Origin: Jilunia laotingensis
GTDB taxonomy: Bacteria; Bacteroidota; Bacteroidia; Bacteroidales; Bacteroidaceae
Direction of reading: 5' to 3'
Length of the DNA stretch: 64,000 bases
Assembly (NCBI RefSeq): GCF_014385165.1
Contig: NZ_JACRTF010000001.1
Span: forward strand, 2,170,001-2,234,000
The position numbers were made by a program, and so were the translations under genes. The notes beneath the pieces are model-generated. The model had not been told where the DNA came from, did not search any database, and saw only the letters and a list, made by a program, of their open reading frames with translations. Shown here in pieces: positions 27,761-36,711 of this stretch. Each line of letters begins with the position of its first letter. Position 1 is the stretch's first letter.

Positions 27761-30700
27761 ATGAGAAAGAATTTACTCATGAAAATTGCACCGGCACTTG
27801 TTGCCTGTCTGCCTCTTGCGATGTATGCGCAGGAAAGCATCAATGTGAATGCCTTGAAGGTGGAGAATAAAATCTCTCCCTATCTTTATGGTGCAAACAT
27901 TGAAGATGTGAACCACTCCATTTATGGAGGATTGTATGACCAACGTATCTTCGGAGAAAGTTTTGAAGAACCTGTAACGGGAAGCCCGTTGAAGGATTTC
28001 GATTTTTTTGAAGGTGACTGGAGTGTGAGCGAAGATGGGGTTGTTTCTGTGGCACGTCACGGTGGTGCCAAGATGATCAACAATAGCGTTTCTTTGGGTG
28101 ATTCGTATGTGGAAGTTGAATTGAAGTTCAATACCGAAGGGGGTGAGAATGCCGGTTTGGTGATACATGTTACGAAAGCCGGTAACGGTGCCGATGCTTT
28201 CAGAGGATATGAAGTTAGCATTTCACGCGATGGAAAACAACTGATTCTGGGACGGCATGACAATAATTACAGGGAACTTGCCAAAGGAGAGCTTGCTATC
28301 AATCCGGACGAATGGAACAAACTGGCTGTTAAAACCGTCGGGGCAACCCTTGAGATCCTGGTAAATGGTACCTCTATCATTACCTGTACGGATGACGATC
28401 CTATCATGTCCGGTTATGCCGGCTTGCGTACCTGGCATTCGGATGCCAGCTTCAGAAACATGAAGGTGACTGATGAAAACTCCATCGTTGACTTCGAGGC
28501 TTATGGAGGTAACTGGACGGTTGCTGACGGTGTATTGTCCGTTGCTCGTCATGGCGGTGCGAAATTGGTGCATAAAGAGACTTTGGGCGATTCTTCCGTA
28601 GAAATGGAGATGAAGTTCACCACAGATGGTGGCGATAGCGCAGGTTTTGCCATTCATGTGACCGATCCCAAGGAAGGTGCAGATAACTTCAATGGTTATG
28701 AAGTGGGTATATCCCGTGATGGTAAAAAACTGATCTTCGGTAAACATGAATACAATTGGCAGTCTATTTCCGAGACTCCTATCGATATCGTGCCGACCGA
28801 GTGGAACAAACTGAAAGTAAAAACGGTAGGCAAGAAATTTGAGATTTATGTCAATGATGAACTAACGACTTCCTATGAGGATCCTACGGCACTTCTCGAA
28901 GGTGGAGTTGGATTCCGTACTTGGAATGCCGATGTTAGTTTCAGAAACCTGAAGATAGAACGTGATGGGGATGTGAAAGAAATCACCTTGCGTGCTGAAA
29001 GCAAACAGTCTGATCTTAAACTGATGCAGAACCCGGCTTATTTCAAGATCAGCTCCATGTGGGATGCGATCGTTTCCAAAGATGCGGTTGTCAATTTTGC
29101 TCATATCACAGATGATGCTTATAACACGAACTGCTCACAGGAAGTTGACTTCGTATCGGGTACAGGCGTTGCAGGTGTTGCCAACCGCAGTCTTAATAAG
29201 TGGGGCATCGCTGTGAAGCAAAACCAAACTTTCAAGGGCTTCCTTTTCCTTAAAGGAGAGGTCAGTGGAAAAGTATACGTTGCACTTCAGAATGTAGATG
29301 GCACGAAGGAATATGCCGTACAGGAAATTGACGGAATCACGTCCGACTGGAAGAAATATACCTTCGAGTTGACTTCCAATACCGAAGATGTAAACTCACG
29401 TCTGGCTGTGTATATCAAAGAGCCGGGACAGTTCCGCATCGATATGGTGAACATGATGTCTTCTGAAGAAGACCAGTTCCACGGCGCACCTTTCCGCAAA
29501 GATATCGCAGAAGCTATGGTCGAACAGAAACTGACCTTCCTACGCTATGCCGGAACGATGATCGAATGTGACGGATACCGCTTCAAGAGCATGATCGGTC
29601 CGCGTGAAGATCGTCCCGTATACAACGGTCGTTTCTATGGTTATGCCTCTCATGGGTTTGGTATTGAGGACTTCCTGAACTATTGTGAATTGTCCGGCTT
29701 TGAACCAGTATTTGCTGTGAACAGCTTTGAAACAGCCGAAGATATGGCGTTCATGATTAAATACCTGAAAGGGGATGTTTCTACTCCCGAAGGCAAAATG
29801 CGTGCAGACAACGGTCATCCCGAACCCTATCATCTGACTTATATCGAAATCGGCAATGAGGAAGTTCTTGGCGGTGACAATGCCGATCAATATATGGACT
29901 ATGTAAGACGTTTCACTGATATTTATCAGGCAATCCATTCCATTGACCCGACAATTAAGTTTATCAGTTCTGCTTGGTGGCGTCCGGAATCGGAAGATAA
30001 TATGAGAGACGTATTCGAATGCTTGGATGGAATGGCCGACTATTGGGATTATCATCCTTGGGCTGACAGTGATGAATTGGGCGGACACGTTGAACGCGAA
30101 ATGAAGCAAATGCAGGAAATGTTCCTGAAATGGAATCCGAACACGACCATGAAGTGTGCTTTGTTCGAAGAAAACGGAAATAGCCATAACATACGTCGTG
30201 CCCTGGGTCATGTGACTATTCAGAATGCGGCTCGCAGAATGGGTGATTTCGTATTGGCTACTTGCGCTGCCAATGCATTGCAACCTTACAAGCAAAATGA
30301 CAATGGTTGGGATCAGGGAACCGTATTCTTTACTCCTTCTCAAGTATGGGGCATGCCGACATATTATGCACAAAAGATGGCTTCCGAAAATCACAAGCCA
30401 TTGCTGGTTCAGAGTGAAGCACCTGCTTCTTTGGATGTAGTTGCCGCTACGGACGAGAACTGTGATCAAGTTGTACTGTATGTGGTTAACAAGAATGCTG
30501 AGGCTGTTGAAGCCAACGTGAATGTTGCCGGAAAGAACGATACGAAACAAGTGCGCACTATTACCTTGTCTGGTCAGTTGAATGATGTCAATACACCGAG
30601 CGAGCCGGAAAGAATTGTACCGGTTGCTGAAACGTTGGACGGTGTGGATAACATTAACTATTCATTCAAGCCTTACTCTTATACAATCATGATTTTTGAT

Positions 30701-30952
30701 AATAAGTCAGTAGGTATCTCCGATGTTACAGAAGATAGTTATCTCGTAGTTTCTGCGGACAAACAGATTGTAATAAGATCCGCTGGCAATGAAAATACTC
30801 CGTATGAAGTGTTCTCATTGGCAGGAGCCAGCATTGCTAAAGGTAAAGTTGCTGCTTCCGGTGAAGCATCGGTGAACTGTCAGGCAGGCGCTTATTTGGT
30901 CGCTTTGCGGACAGTTGATGGTACAAAGGTATATAAGGTTATCGTTCGATAA
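27761..30952 (+). CDS. GH51 alpha-L-arabinofuranosidase with inserted LamG-like pair
   Basis: 1063 residues; signal peptide 1-23. The GH51 N-terminal signature (SPYLYGANIEDVNHS, GGLYDQ) is at 36-70. Two tandem LamG/DUF1080-like modules follow (about 79-237 and 243-399), each with VARHGGAK and GYEVxISRDGK. A carbohydrate-binding-like domain comes next (about 430-575), then the catalytic barrel (about 585-880) with GNEEV (acid/base Glu700) and FEEN (nucleophile at Glu803 or Glu804). The last 75 residues form a sorting-like tail. It removes arabinofuranose from polymers outside the cell. It is paralogous to the gene at the window start. Confidence 0.93.
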   Translation: MRKNLLMKIAPALVACLPLAMYAQESINVNALKVENKISPYLYGANIEDVNHSIYGGLYDQRIFGESFEEPVTGSPLKDFDFFEGDWSVSEDGVVSVARHGGAKMINNSVSLGDSYVEVELKFNTEGGENAGLVIHVTKAGNGADAFRGYEVSISRDGKQLILGRHDNNYRELAKGELAINPDEWNKLAVKTVGATLEILVNGTSIITCTDDDPIMSGYAGLRTWHSDASFRNMKVTDENSIVDFEAYGGNWTVADGVLSVARHGGAKLVHKETLGDSSVEMEMKFTTDGGDSAGFAIHVTDPKEGADNFNGYEVGISRDGKKLIFGKHEYNWQSISETPIDIVPTEWNKLKVKTVGKKFEIYVNDELTTSYEDPTALLEGGVGFRTWNADVSFRNLKIERDGDVKEITLRAESKQSDLKLMQNPAYFKISSMWDAIVSKDAVVNFAHITDDAYNTNCSQEVDFVSGTGVAGVANRSLNKWGIAVKQNQTFKGFLFLKGEVSGKVYVALQNVDGTKEYAVQEIDGITSDWKKYTFELTSNTEDVNSRLAVYIKEPGQFRIDMVNMMSSEEDQFHGAPFRKDIAEAMVEQKLTFLRYAGTMIECDGYRFKSMIGPREDRPVYNGRFYGYASHGFGIEDFLNYCELSGFEPVFAVNSFETAEDMAFMIKYLKGDVSTPEGKMRADNGHPEPYHLTYIEIGNEEVLGGDNADQYMDYVRRFTDIYQAIHSIDPTIKFISSAWWRPESEDNMRDVFECLDGMADYWDYHPWADSDELGGHVEREMKQMQEMFLKWNPNTTMKCALFEENGNSHNIRRALGHVTIQNAARRMGDFVLATCAANALQPYKQNDNGWDQGTVFFTPSQVWGMPTYYAQKMASENHKPLLVQSEAPASLDVVAATDENCDQVVLYVVNKNAEAVEANVNVAGKNDTKQVRTITLSGQLNDVNTPSEPERIVPVAETLDGVDNINYSFKPYSYTIMIFDNKSVGISDVTEDSYLVVSADKQIVIRSAGNENTPYEVFSLAGASIAKGKVAASGEASVNCQAGAYLVALRTVDGTKVYKVIVR

Positions 30953-30973
30953 GCTAATCCTCTTATAATATGC

Positions 30974-31044
30974 AAGAAGCGCCCTGTTTCTCAACATGGG
31001 CGCTTCTTTTTGTTAAAGTATAATAATTAAGAGAGAGCTTAATT
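30974..31044. terminator. Terminators between convergent GH51 and efflux operon
   Basis: AAGAAGCGCCC (30974-30984) pairs with GGGCGCTTCTT, followed by a T-run, ending the GH51 transcript. Close by, AATTAAG and CTTAATT (31025-31044) form a weaker stem that could serve the leftward efflux operon. Confidence 0.75.
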
Positions 31045-31105
31045 ATGATGCAAATCTACGAAATGCTCGTAATAGGGCAACTCTCGGTAAGTTAATTAAT
31101 GCAAA

Positions 31106-32344
31106 CTAATTCATCCGGTCGTGTACTTTCTTGTATTGCTCGATGACATGTTTGCGACTCATTAATATCTGTCTACGATACACGAAGCAGGTCGTCAGGA
31201 AGTAGAATCCTGCCTGTAGCCACAACGCTTTGTATTCAAAAGATACCTCACTCAGCGTTCCTCCCATATTATTGATGCGTACGAAACCATTAATGCCGAA
31301 TGTGGACGGGAAGATATAAGAGAAATATTTCCAAAATGCCGGTATGGAAGCACCTGGCCAAGAGATTCCCGATATGAACAACAGGGGGACGGAAGTGAAT
31401 ACGAACAATAACATGCACGTTTCACGATTTCGGATGGCGATGGAAGCCGTCATGGCAAAAAAGATGCAAGCCGACAGATAGGGAATCAGAAACAAAGCAA
31501 GTGTTCCGGGGTGACCGATCTGATTGAGGCTAAAGATGCGTGGGACGACGCATAGCACATATACCGATACCAGTGAATAGACCATGAAATAACTCAGCCC
31601 TTTTCCCATAACGATACGTAAGGTCCCGTTGTAATGCCTGTTGATGGGTACCAAATCTTTGAAACGGTTGTTCTCACGGGCAGTTCCGGCCGACAAGCCG
31701 ATACCCAAGAGAAGCGTCTGTTGGATTAGCAAGATGAGTACTGCCGGGATCAGGAATGCTGCAAAACCGTTTGTCGGATTGAACAAGGCAATATCTTCAT
31801 ATTCTATGGGATAACCGGTAATCTCATCCTGCCGTGCGGTAGTATTACCGGCACGTTCTATTTTGATGTCCCGGTTCATATCCAGGGATACCGCTGTATT
31901 TGCAAGCAACATGCTTTTGTAGTAGAGCAGCCCGCTCATGTCACAGTAAATGCTTACCTGTGTCTGTTTACCTTGCGCGATGTCCCGGCTGAATTCGGAC
32001 GGAATATAGATGATGCCGTATGCCAGGCGGTCTTTCAACATTTGTCTGGCCTCTTCCATATCGGCACAATACGTCACGATGTTGATGTCCGGAGTGGCAT
32101 CCACTTTGCGCAGATACTCCCGGCTCAAAGAACTATGAGAAGCATCCACTGCAACAGCGGGAACTTCCCTCACCACTTCATTTGTATAAATGAAACCGTA
32201 AATGAGCGGATAGACCAGAGGTACCAAGACAAAGAATATCAATACACCTTGGTCGCGGAAAGTCGTACGGAATTCTCTGAGCCAGATATAGAACAAGTCG
32301 TTGATGCCTTGTCTTATCTTATCTTTAAATGTTATCTCTTTCAT
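31106..32344 (-). CDS. ABC-2 type exporter permease (second)
   Basis: 412 residues. One N-terminal membrane helix (about 27-49), a large outside domain, and five C-terminal helices (from about 200, including AAFLIPAVLILLIQQTLLLG and FLIPYLSACIFFAMT). This layout is that of YhhJ/YbhR-like permeases working with HlyD and TolC proteins. It is the last gene of the operon and overlaps the preceding permease stop in a TGATG arrangement, implying translational coupling. It would form a channel in the inner membrane with the other permease. Confidence 0.88.
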   Translation of the reverse strand: MKEITFKDKIRQGINDLFYIWLREFRTTFRDQGVLIFFVLVPLVYPLIYGFIYTNEVVREVPAVAVDASHSSLSREYLRKVDATPDINIVTYCADMEEARQMLKDRLAYGIIYIPSEFSRDIAQGKQTQVSIYCDMSGLLYYKSMLLANTAVSLDMNRDIKIERAGNTTARQDEITGYPIEYEDIALFNPTNGFAAFLIPAVLILLIQQTLLLGIGLSAGTARENNRFKDLVPINRHYNGTLRIVMGKGLSYFMVYSLVSVYVLCVVPRIFSLNQIGHPGTLALFLIPYLSACIFFAMTASIAIRNRETCMLLFVFTSVPLLFISGISWPGASIPAFWKYFSYIFPSTFGINGFVRINNMGGTLSEVSFEYKALWLQAGFYFLTTCFVYRRQILMSRKHVIEQYKKVHDRMN

Positions 32345-33525
32345 CAGGGCACGTATTTATAATAGATCAATGCTTCTTTCAACCGGTGGACAACCAAGAA
32401 CGGAAGCACCATGAATATCAGTAATGCCATGTAGTTCGGCCATGAGTAAATCATGCTATAACCATTGAGTGCCTGGTCTACATATATGAGGAAGTAGTGG
32501 CGTAACGGGAACAGATTGCTTAACGCTTGCAGAACAGGATGCATAGCCATCACGGGGAAAGAGAATCCTGAAATCGAGAAGGAGATTACTCCCCATAGCG
32601 ATGCAAAGCTCAACCCCAGGCGAAGCGTGGGCAATGTTCCTATCATGACGATTCCGCAGCATTGTGAGGCCAATACCAGGCAAAGGGTGGCGAACAACAT
32701 CGGCAGGATGCCGCTGTTGCATGGGAAATGCAGGAAGCCGTACAGATATACATTATAGAATATGCCCATAATGAAAAAGACCACCGTCTGAGGCAATAAT
32801 TTCCCTGCCAGCGCTATGTAAATGGAATTGTTACTCACGCGCAACCATTCACGGGCCGTGCGGTCTTTGATTTCCGTACCGATGGAGTAAACGGTAACCA
32901 TGAAGATGAGCAACATCAACACCCCGGGAACCAATGTATTACACAAGTAGACGGAATAGTTCAACCATGGGTTGTTCAACGGATGTGTGTCGATGACGAT
33001 CGGCTGTAGAAAAGCCATGGCTTGATCTTCCGTAGCTCCTTTGGCATAAAGGGCTGATCTGCTTACGGCTCCTGACGCTAGCTCACTCATCATTTTCATG
33101 TCTTTGAAGAGTAATGAGCCGGCAATGAGATAGGAGTTGTTGGTGTAGAATGAAATCTTTGGCTGCCGTTGGCTTTGCGCATCGGCCGACAATCCCTTCG
33201 GTATATAGAAAAATCCGTATATCTTGCCCTCTTGCATGGCAATACGTGCATCGTTCACATTTCCGTAGCGAGCTACTACGGCCGTTTGCCCGAAAGCGTC
33301 CAGATTGCGTATTAGGTTGCGCGAGATGGCGGATTGGTCCATGTCCACTGCTCCTACGGGTAAGTTGGTTGGCAGTCCCGACCCCATCAGTGTAGTGAAA
33401 AACAGGTAGCAAAACAGGGGGGCGATGACCATGCAAAAGAGATAAAGCGGACGGGATACGAGGCGACGGCATTCCCGCTTCATAACCAGCCACAGGGACT
33501 TGTATTTCTTTTCTCTTTCCTTCAT
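32344..33525 (-). CDS. ABC-2 type exporter permease (first)
   Basis: 393 residues with the same layout as its neighbour: N-terminal helix (about 25-45), outside domain, then a membrane domain from about 195 (LCNTLVPGVLMLLIFMVTVYSIG). The conserved EIKDRTAREWL stretch after the first C-terminal helix is typical. It is 9 bases from the hlyD-like gene. The pair likely forms a heterodimer for export of a drug, lipid or other small molecule; the cargo is unknown. Confidence 0.88.
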   Translation of the reverse strand: MKEREKKYKSLWLVMKRECRRLVSRPLYLFCMVIAPLFCYLFFTTLMGSGLPTNLPVGAVDMDQSAISRNLIRNLDAFGQTAVVARYGNVNDARIAMQEGKIYGFFYIPKGLSADAQSQRQPKISFYTNNSYLIAGSLLFKDMKMMSELASGAVSRSALYAKGATEDQAMAFLQPIVIDTHPLNNPWLNYSVYLCNTLVPGVLMLLIFMVTVYSIGTEIKDRTAREWLRVSNNSIYIALAGKLLPQTVVFFIMGIFYNVYLYGFLHFPCNSGILPMLFATLCLVLASQCCGIVMIGTLPTLRLGLSFASLWGVISFSISGFSFPVMAMHPVLQALSNLFPLRHYFLIYVDQALNGYSMIYSWPNYMALLIFMVLPFLVVHRLKEALIYYKYVP

Positions 33526-33534
33526 TTTGCGTAC

Positions 33535-34527
33535 TTATTTTTTTATGATTACCGACATTCCGGGGCGAAGTCCTTCTACTTTTTCCAAAGGACGGGCACG
33601 TACTTCGAATGTTTTCAAGTCGAATTGTCCTGTTGTCTTGGTTGCTTTCCAAGCAGCGTAAGTGCCTAAATCTTTCATGTAATCCACCTTCAGCCGGATT
33701 GTCTTGTTGTCCAGTGCAGGAACGATGGCATCGAATTCAGCTCCCATTGTCAGATTCTTCAGCAGATCTTCACGCACGTTGAAAGTCACCCACATGTCTT
33801 TCAGGATGGCAATGTTCATGATGGGGGCTCCTGTCCCTACCAGTTCACCGACTTTTGGGAAAATCTCGGAGACTTCTCCACCGGCCTGTGCAATGAGGAA
33901 AGTTTCCTTCAAGTAGGATTCTACCTCAGCAACCGCGCCTTTGGCTCGGTCCACCAAAGCGGCTGCTGCCAGTTTGTCTTCACGTTCGGCTCCGTTCTTG
34001 GCCATGGTATATTGCGCTTTGGCTGCTTTTTCGGTGGCAATGGCTGCATTACGTTGTGCAGTCACTTCATCCAGCTTTTGTGCGGGCATTACTCCTTGGT
34101 CGAACAGGTTTTTCACCCTTTTATATGATTTTTCGGCAATCTCAACGGCAGCTTGTGCTTTTTGCCACATTTCGTAGGCAGCTTGTATTTGTTCCTGACG
34201 GGCTCCTTTGATTGCTTTTTCGTTCTGTGCCTGTGCGGCAGCCTCAGCAGCCCGTGCTTGTTCCATTTTTGCGGCAATGTCCGGTGCTTCAAGCAATGCT
34301 AGCGTATCCCCTTTTTGGACAGTCTGTCCCTCCTTCACGCGGAATTCGAGGATACGTCCCGGTACTTTGCTCGATACGCGATATTCGTCCACTTCGGCTT
34401 GTCCCTGAATAATCTCGGGTCCTTTGCGTAGCATGAAGAAACCAACCACTGCAACCAGTGCGATCACTCCCGTCAGGGTGAGAAATGCAAGCAGCATATT
34501 GCTGTTCTGTGATTTTTGTGCGCTCAT
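33535..34527 (-). CDS. HlyD-family periplasmic adaptor
   Basis: 330 residues. Transmembrane helix at about 11-32 (LLAFLTLTGVIALVAVVGFFM), a biotinyl-lipoyl-like hairpin (YRVSSKVPGRILEFRVKEGQ), an Ala-rich coiled coil at about 95-205 and a beta-barrel domain (VGELVGTGAPIMNI). It bridges the inner-membrane permeases to the TolC-like channel encoded upstream. Confidence 0.9.
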   Translation of the reverse strand: MSAQKSQNSNMLLAFLTLTGVIALVAVVGFFMLRKGPEIIQGQAEVDEYRVSSKVPGRILEFRVKEGQTVQKGDTLALLEAPDIAAKMEQARAAEAAAQAQNEKAIKGARQEQIQAAYEMWQKAQAAVEIAEKSYKRVKNLFDQGVMPAQKLDEVTAQRNAAIATEKAAKAQYTMAKNGAEREDKLAAAALVDRAKGAVAEVESYLKETFLIAQAGGEVSEIFPKVGELVGTGAPIMNIAILKDMWVTFNVREDLLKNLTMGAEFDAIVPALDNKTIRLKVDYMKDLGTYAAWKATKTTGQFDLKTFEVRARPLEKVEGLRPGMSVIIKK

Positions 34528-34568
34528 CTTATTTTTATGATTTTATATTGTTATTACGATTATAATTC

Positions 34569-36041
34569 TTAGTTCTCCCTTCTTCCTTCGCTAAGCGTTC
34601 CCAGTGATTTCTTCAGATAGATTTCCGTCAGTTTGACATCGATTTGGGCATCTATCTTTTCCGATTGTGCCGAGAGCCATGCGGTCTGGGCTTCCAATAC
34701 ATTGCTGGTGGCAATGACTCCTTCCTCGAACCCGAGGGTGGCGTAGCGCAGGTTCTCATTCGCTTTCTCTTGGTTCTTTTCTGCCATAGTCAGCTTTTTG
34801 GTTGCCTCGTGTACTTTGAAGGCTGCTTGGTTGACTTGCAATTCTATTTTTTCTTTGGCATCCTGCAATTGATATTGGGCGATGCGGGCTTCTGCTTTTG
34901 CAGCTTTTACTTTATACATTCCTTCTCCCCAATGCCATATGGGTAATTGTACCATTACTCCCACATTCCACATCCCTTTGAACTTATTTTCGAAGCTGTT
35001 GAATACGGAAGGATTGGTCACCATGTAATTTCCCATTAATGCTACGGACGGTAGGTGTTCGGCACGTGTTACGTTCACCTTTTGTTTGTAGATTTGCGTC
35101 GCCAGTTCCAAACTATGTATTTCGGGCCGATTGGCATATGCCGTATTTATATCGAACTGCGTGTTCGTCTCTGCTAAAGGAAGGTTCTCCATCTGTTCAT
35201 CTGCCAGTACAATCGGTGTACCGAGGTCGAGCCCGCATAGCTGGCAAAGCAACATTCGGGAAAGGCTCAGGCCGTCCTCTACTTTGGTCAGCGTCATCTC
35301 TGCTTCGTTTACTTTTACTCGTACGGATAGCCCGTCTGCTTTCGTTGCCACTCCTTCTGCTATCATCTTCTCCACATCGCTGTCCAGCTTTTGAAGCAGT
35401 TCCAAGTATCCCTCAGCCAATTTCTTTTTATTGACCAGTGAGATAACCTGCCAGTAAGCCTGGTCTGTGCTTAGGATGACTTCCTGCATACCGGAGTGGT
35501 GTTGTTGCCGTGCCAGTTCTTCGGCATATCTGGTTATTTTGTTGTAAGCCCGGATTTTGCCTCCCATATACAAAGGTTGGGTCAGGGTGATGGCACCGGC
35601 ATAGACATTCCTCGTGTCTGTGCGGAAAGCGTCTACCAATGATTCACCCACTCCGTTGAGTGTGGGGACAAGTTCGCCTCCTAGTTGTGAGATGAGCGGA
35701 GCCAATTCGGGATGTATCTGTGCTATCACTTGTCCTGCCTGTTGCAGCGGACCGCTGATGCTGTTCCCCAAACCGGATAGCGCCCCTTTTTGTGCATCAT
35801 TCAGCAATGAAAACTCTTTTTGGTTACGCATGTAGGCACCGGTTGCCGAGATGTTGGGCAGATAGTTGGTGAAGGCAGCTTTACGCTGATAATGCGCTGC
35901 ATTTATTTTCTCATTGCTGATGAGCAACTCCTTGTTGTTTGCCAAGGCTAATGCACGGCAACTATCTAAGCTGAGAACGTTCTGTGCTTTTGATGAAAAC
36001 GCAGCACTTAGCAGAATTGTCAGAATGAATACTTTTTTCAT
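34569..36041 (-). CDS. TolC-like outer-membrane efflux protein
   Basis: 490 residues; signal peptide 1-19. Two outer-membrane efflux domains with long helices, e.g. LSLDSCRALALANNKELL at the start of the first and YANRPEIHSLELATQIYKQ in the second. Forms the exit duct through the outer membrane. First gene of the leftward operon, preceded by a consensus promoter. Confidence 0.92.
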   Translation of the reverse strand: MKKVFILTILLSAAFSSKAQNVLSLDSCRALALANNKELLISNEKINAAHYQRKAAFTNYLPNISATGAYMRNQKEFSLLNDAQKGALSGLGNSISGPLQQAGQVIAQIHPELAPLISQLGGELVPTLNGVGESLVDAFRTDTRNVYAGAITLTQPLYMGGKIRAYNKITRYAEELARQQHHSGMQEVILSTDQAYWQVISLVNKKKLAEGYLELLQKLDSDVEKMIAEGVATKADGLSVRVKVNEAEMTLTKVEDGLSLSRMLLCQLCGLDLGTPIVLADEQMENLPLAETNTQFDINTAYANRPEIHSLELATQIYKQKVNVTRAEHLPSVALMGNYMVTNPSVFNSFENKFKGMWNVGVMVQLPIWHWGEGMYKVKAAKAEARIAQYQLQDAKEKIELQVNQAAFKVHEATKKLTMAEKNQEKANENLRYATLGFEEGVIATSNVLEAQTAWLSAQSEKIDAQIDVKLTEIYLKKSLGTLSEGRREN

Positions 36042-36167
36042 TGCATCTTGCGTATTATAAAGGTGATACTTCTTTTTTTACAATCTAAAATAGACTGGCG
36101 TTGTTTATGGTGTCTCTTCTGCTTTTTCCTGTCAAGTCGAATCTAGATAATTGCATAAACAACGAAA

Positions 36168-36199
36168 CAAAAGTAGAGGCTTTCAATGAATCTGCAAAA
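36168..36199 (-). promoter_or_regulatory. Promoter of the efflux operon
   Basis: On the minus strand TTTTG (36199-36195), a 19-base spacer and TACTTTTG (36175-36168) match the Bacteroides primary promoter exactly. The start codon at 36041 leaves a leader of about 120 bases. Confidence 0.8.
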
Positions 36200-36442
36200 T
36201 GATTTAAGCTTTTTTTGAGTAAATATTAGACGGGACTTCTTGTTTAGGAGAGAATACCGGGAAAACAGAACTATTTCCTTGGAAAATTTCACTGTCTTTT
36301 GCAAAAATACTCATTATTCTCCGGGAGAAGATTTTATTTTGCGCTGATGAGGCTGTCTTTTCTAGCCGGTAGATGGGGGCAGCAGTTGTGCTACAACGGT
36401 AATTATCCCGGCTTTGTCCGGGCAAGGCGTTCTGCCGCAACC

Positions 36443-36618
36443 GTAATGCAATGGCACTGCAAAGGTAATGCAGTGATGCTGCAACAGTAATGCAGTGGCA
36501 CTGCAAAGGTAATACAGTAATGCTGCAACGGTAATGCAGTGGTGCTGCAAAGATAATACAGTGATGCTGCAAAGATAATACAGTGATGCTGCAACGGTAA
36601 TGAAACAGCGCTTTAAAG
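36443..36618. repeat. 22-bp minisatellite, seven units plus a degenerate one
   Basis: Units start at 36443, 36465, 36487, 36509, 36531, 36553 and 36575, with a decayed eighth at 36597. A typical unit reads GTAATGCAGTGATGCTGCAA plus two variable bases. Each contains the inverted pair TGCAG/CTGCA, so each can fold into a small hairpin. Both strands are open in some frames but the resulting low-complexity peptides are unlikely to be real. It lies in the 670-bp gap between the efflux promoter and the leftward coiled-coil gene. Confidence 0.85.
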
Positions 36619-36638
36619 GCAATAAAGCAACATTGTAC

Positions 36639-36676
36639 TAAAAAAGGCCGCTATAAGAAGATTGTAGCGACCTTTC
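36639..36676 (-). terminator. Terminator of the coiled-coil membrane protein gene
   Basis: AAAGG-CGCTA pairs with TAGCG-CCTTT with a single internal mismatch; read leftward it is followed by a T-run. Confidence 0.7.
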
Positions 36677-36711
36677 TATGTGATGGTAGGGGGAATCTTG
36701 TTTCCTTCAGC

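Noticed and set aside
27523..27843. Leftward 106-residue frame upstream of the GH51 gene
   Set aside because: It overlaps the GH51 signal peptide and covers short repeats and a terminator; composition is not protein-like.
36443..36618. CRISPR array
   Set aside because: The units adjoin without unique spacers and no cas genes are nearby.
36204..36622. Open frames across the 22-bp minisatellite as small Cys/His-rich proteins
   Set aside because: The frames simply follow the repeat, give low-complexity peptides in more than one frame, and have no promoter or start signal.
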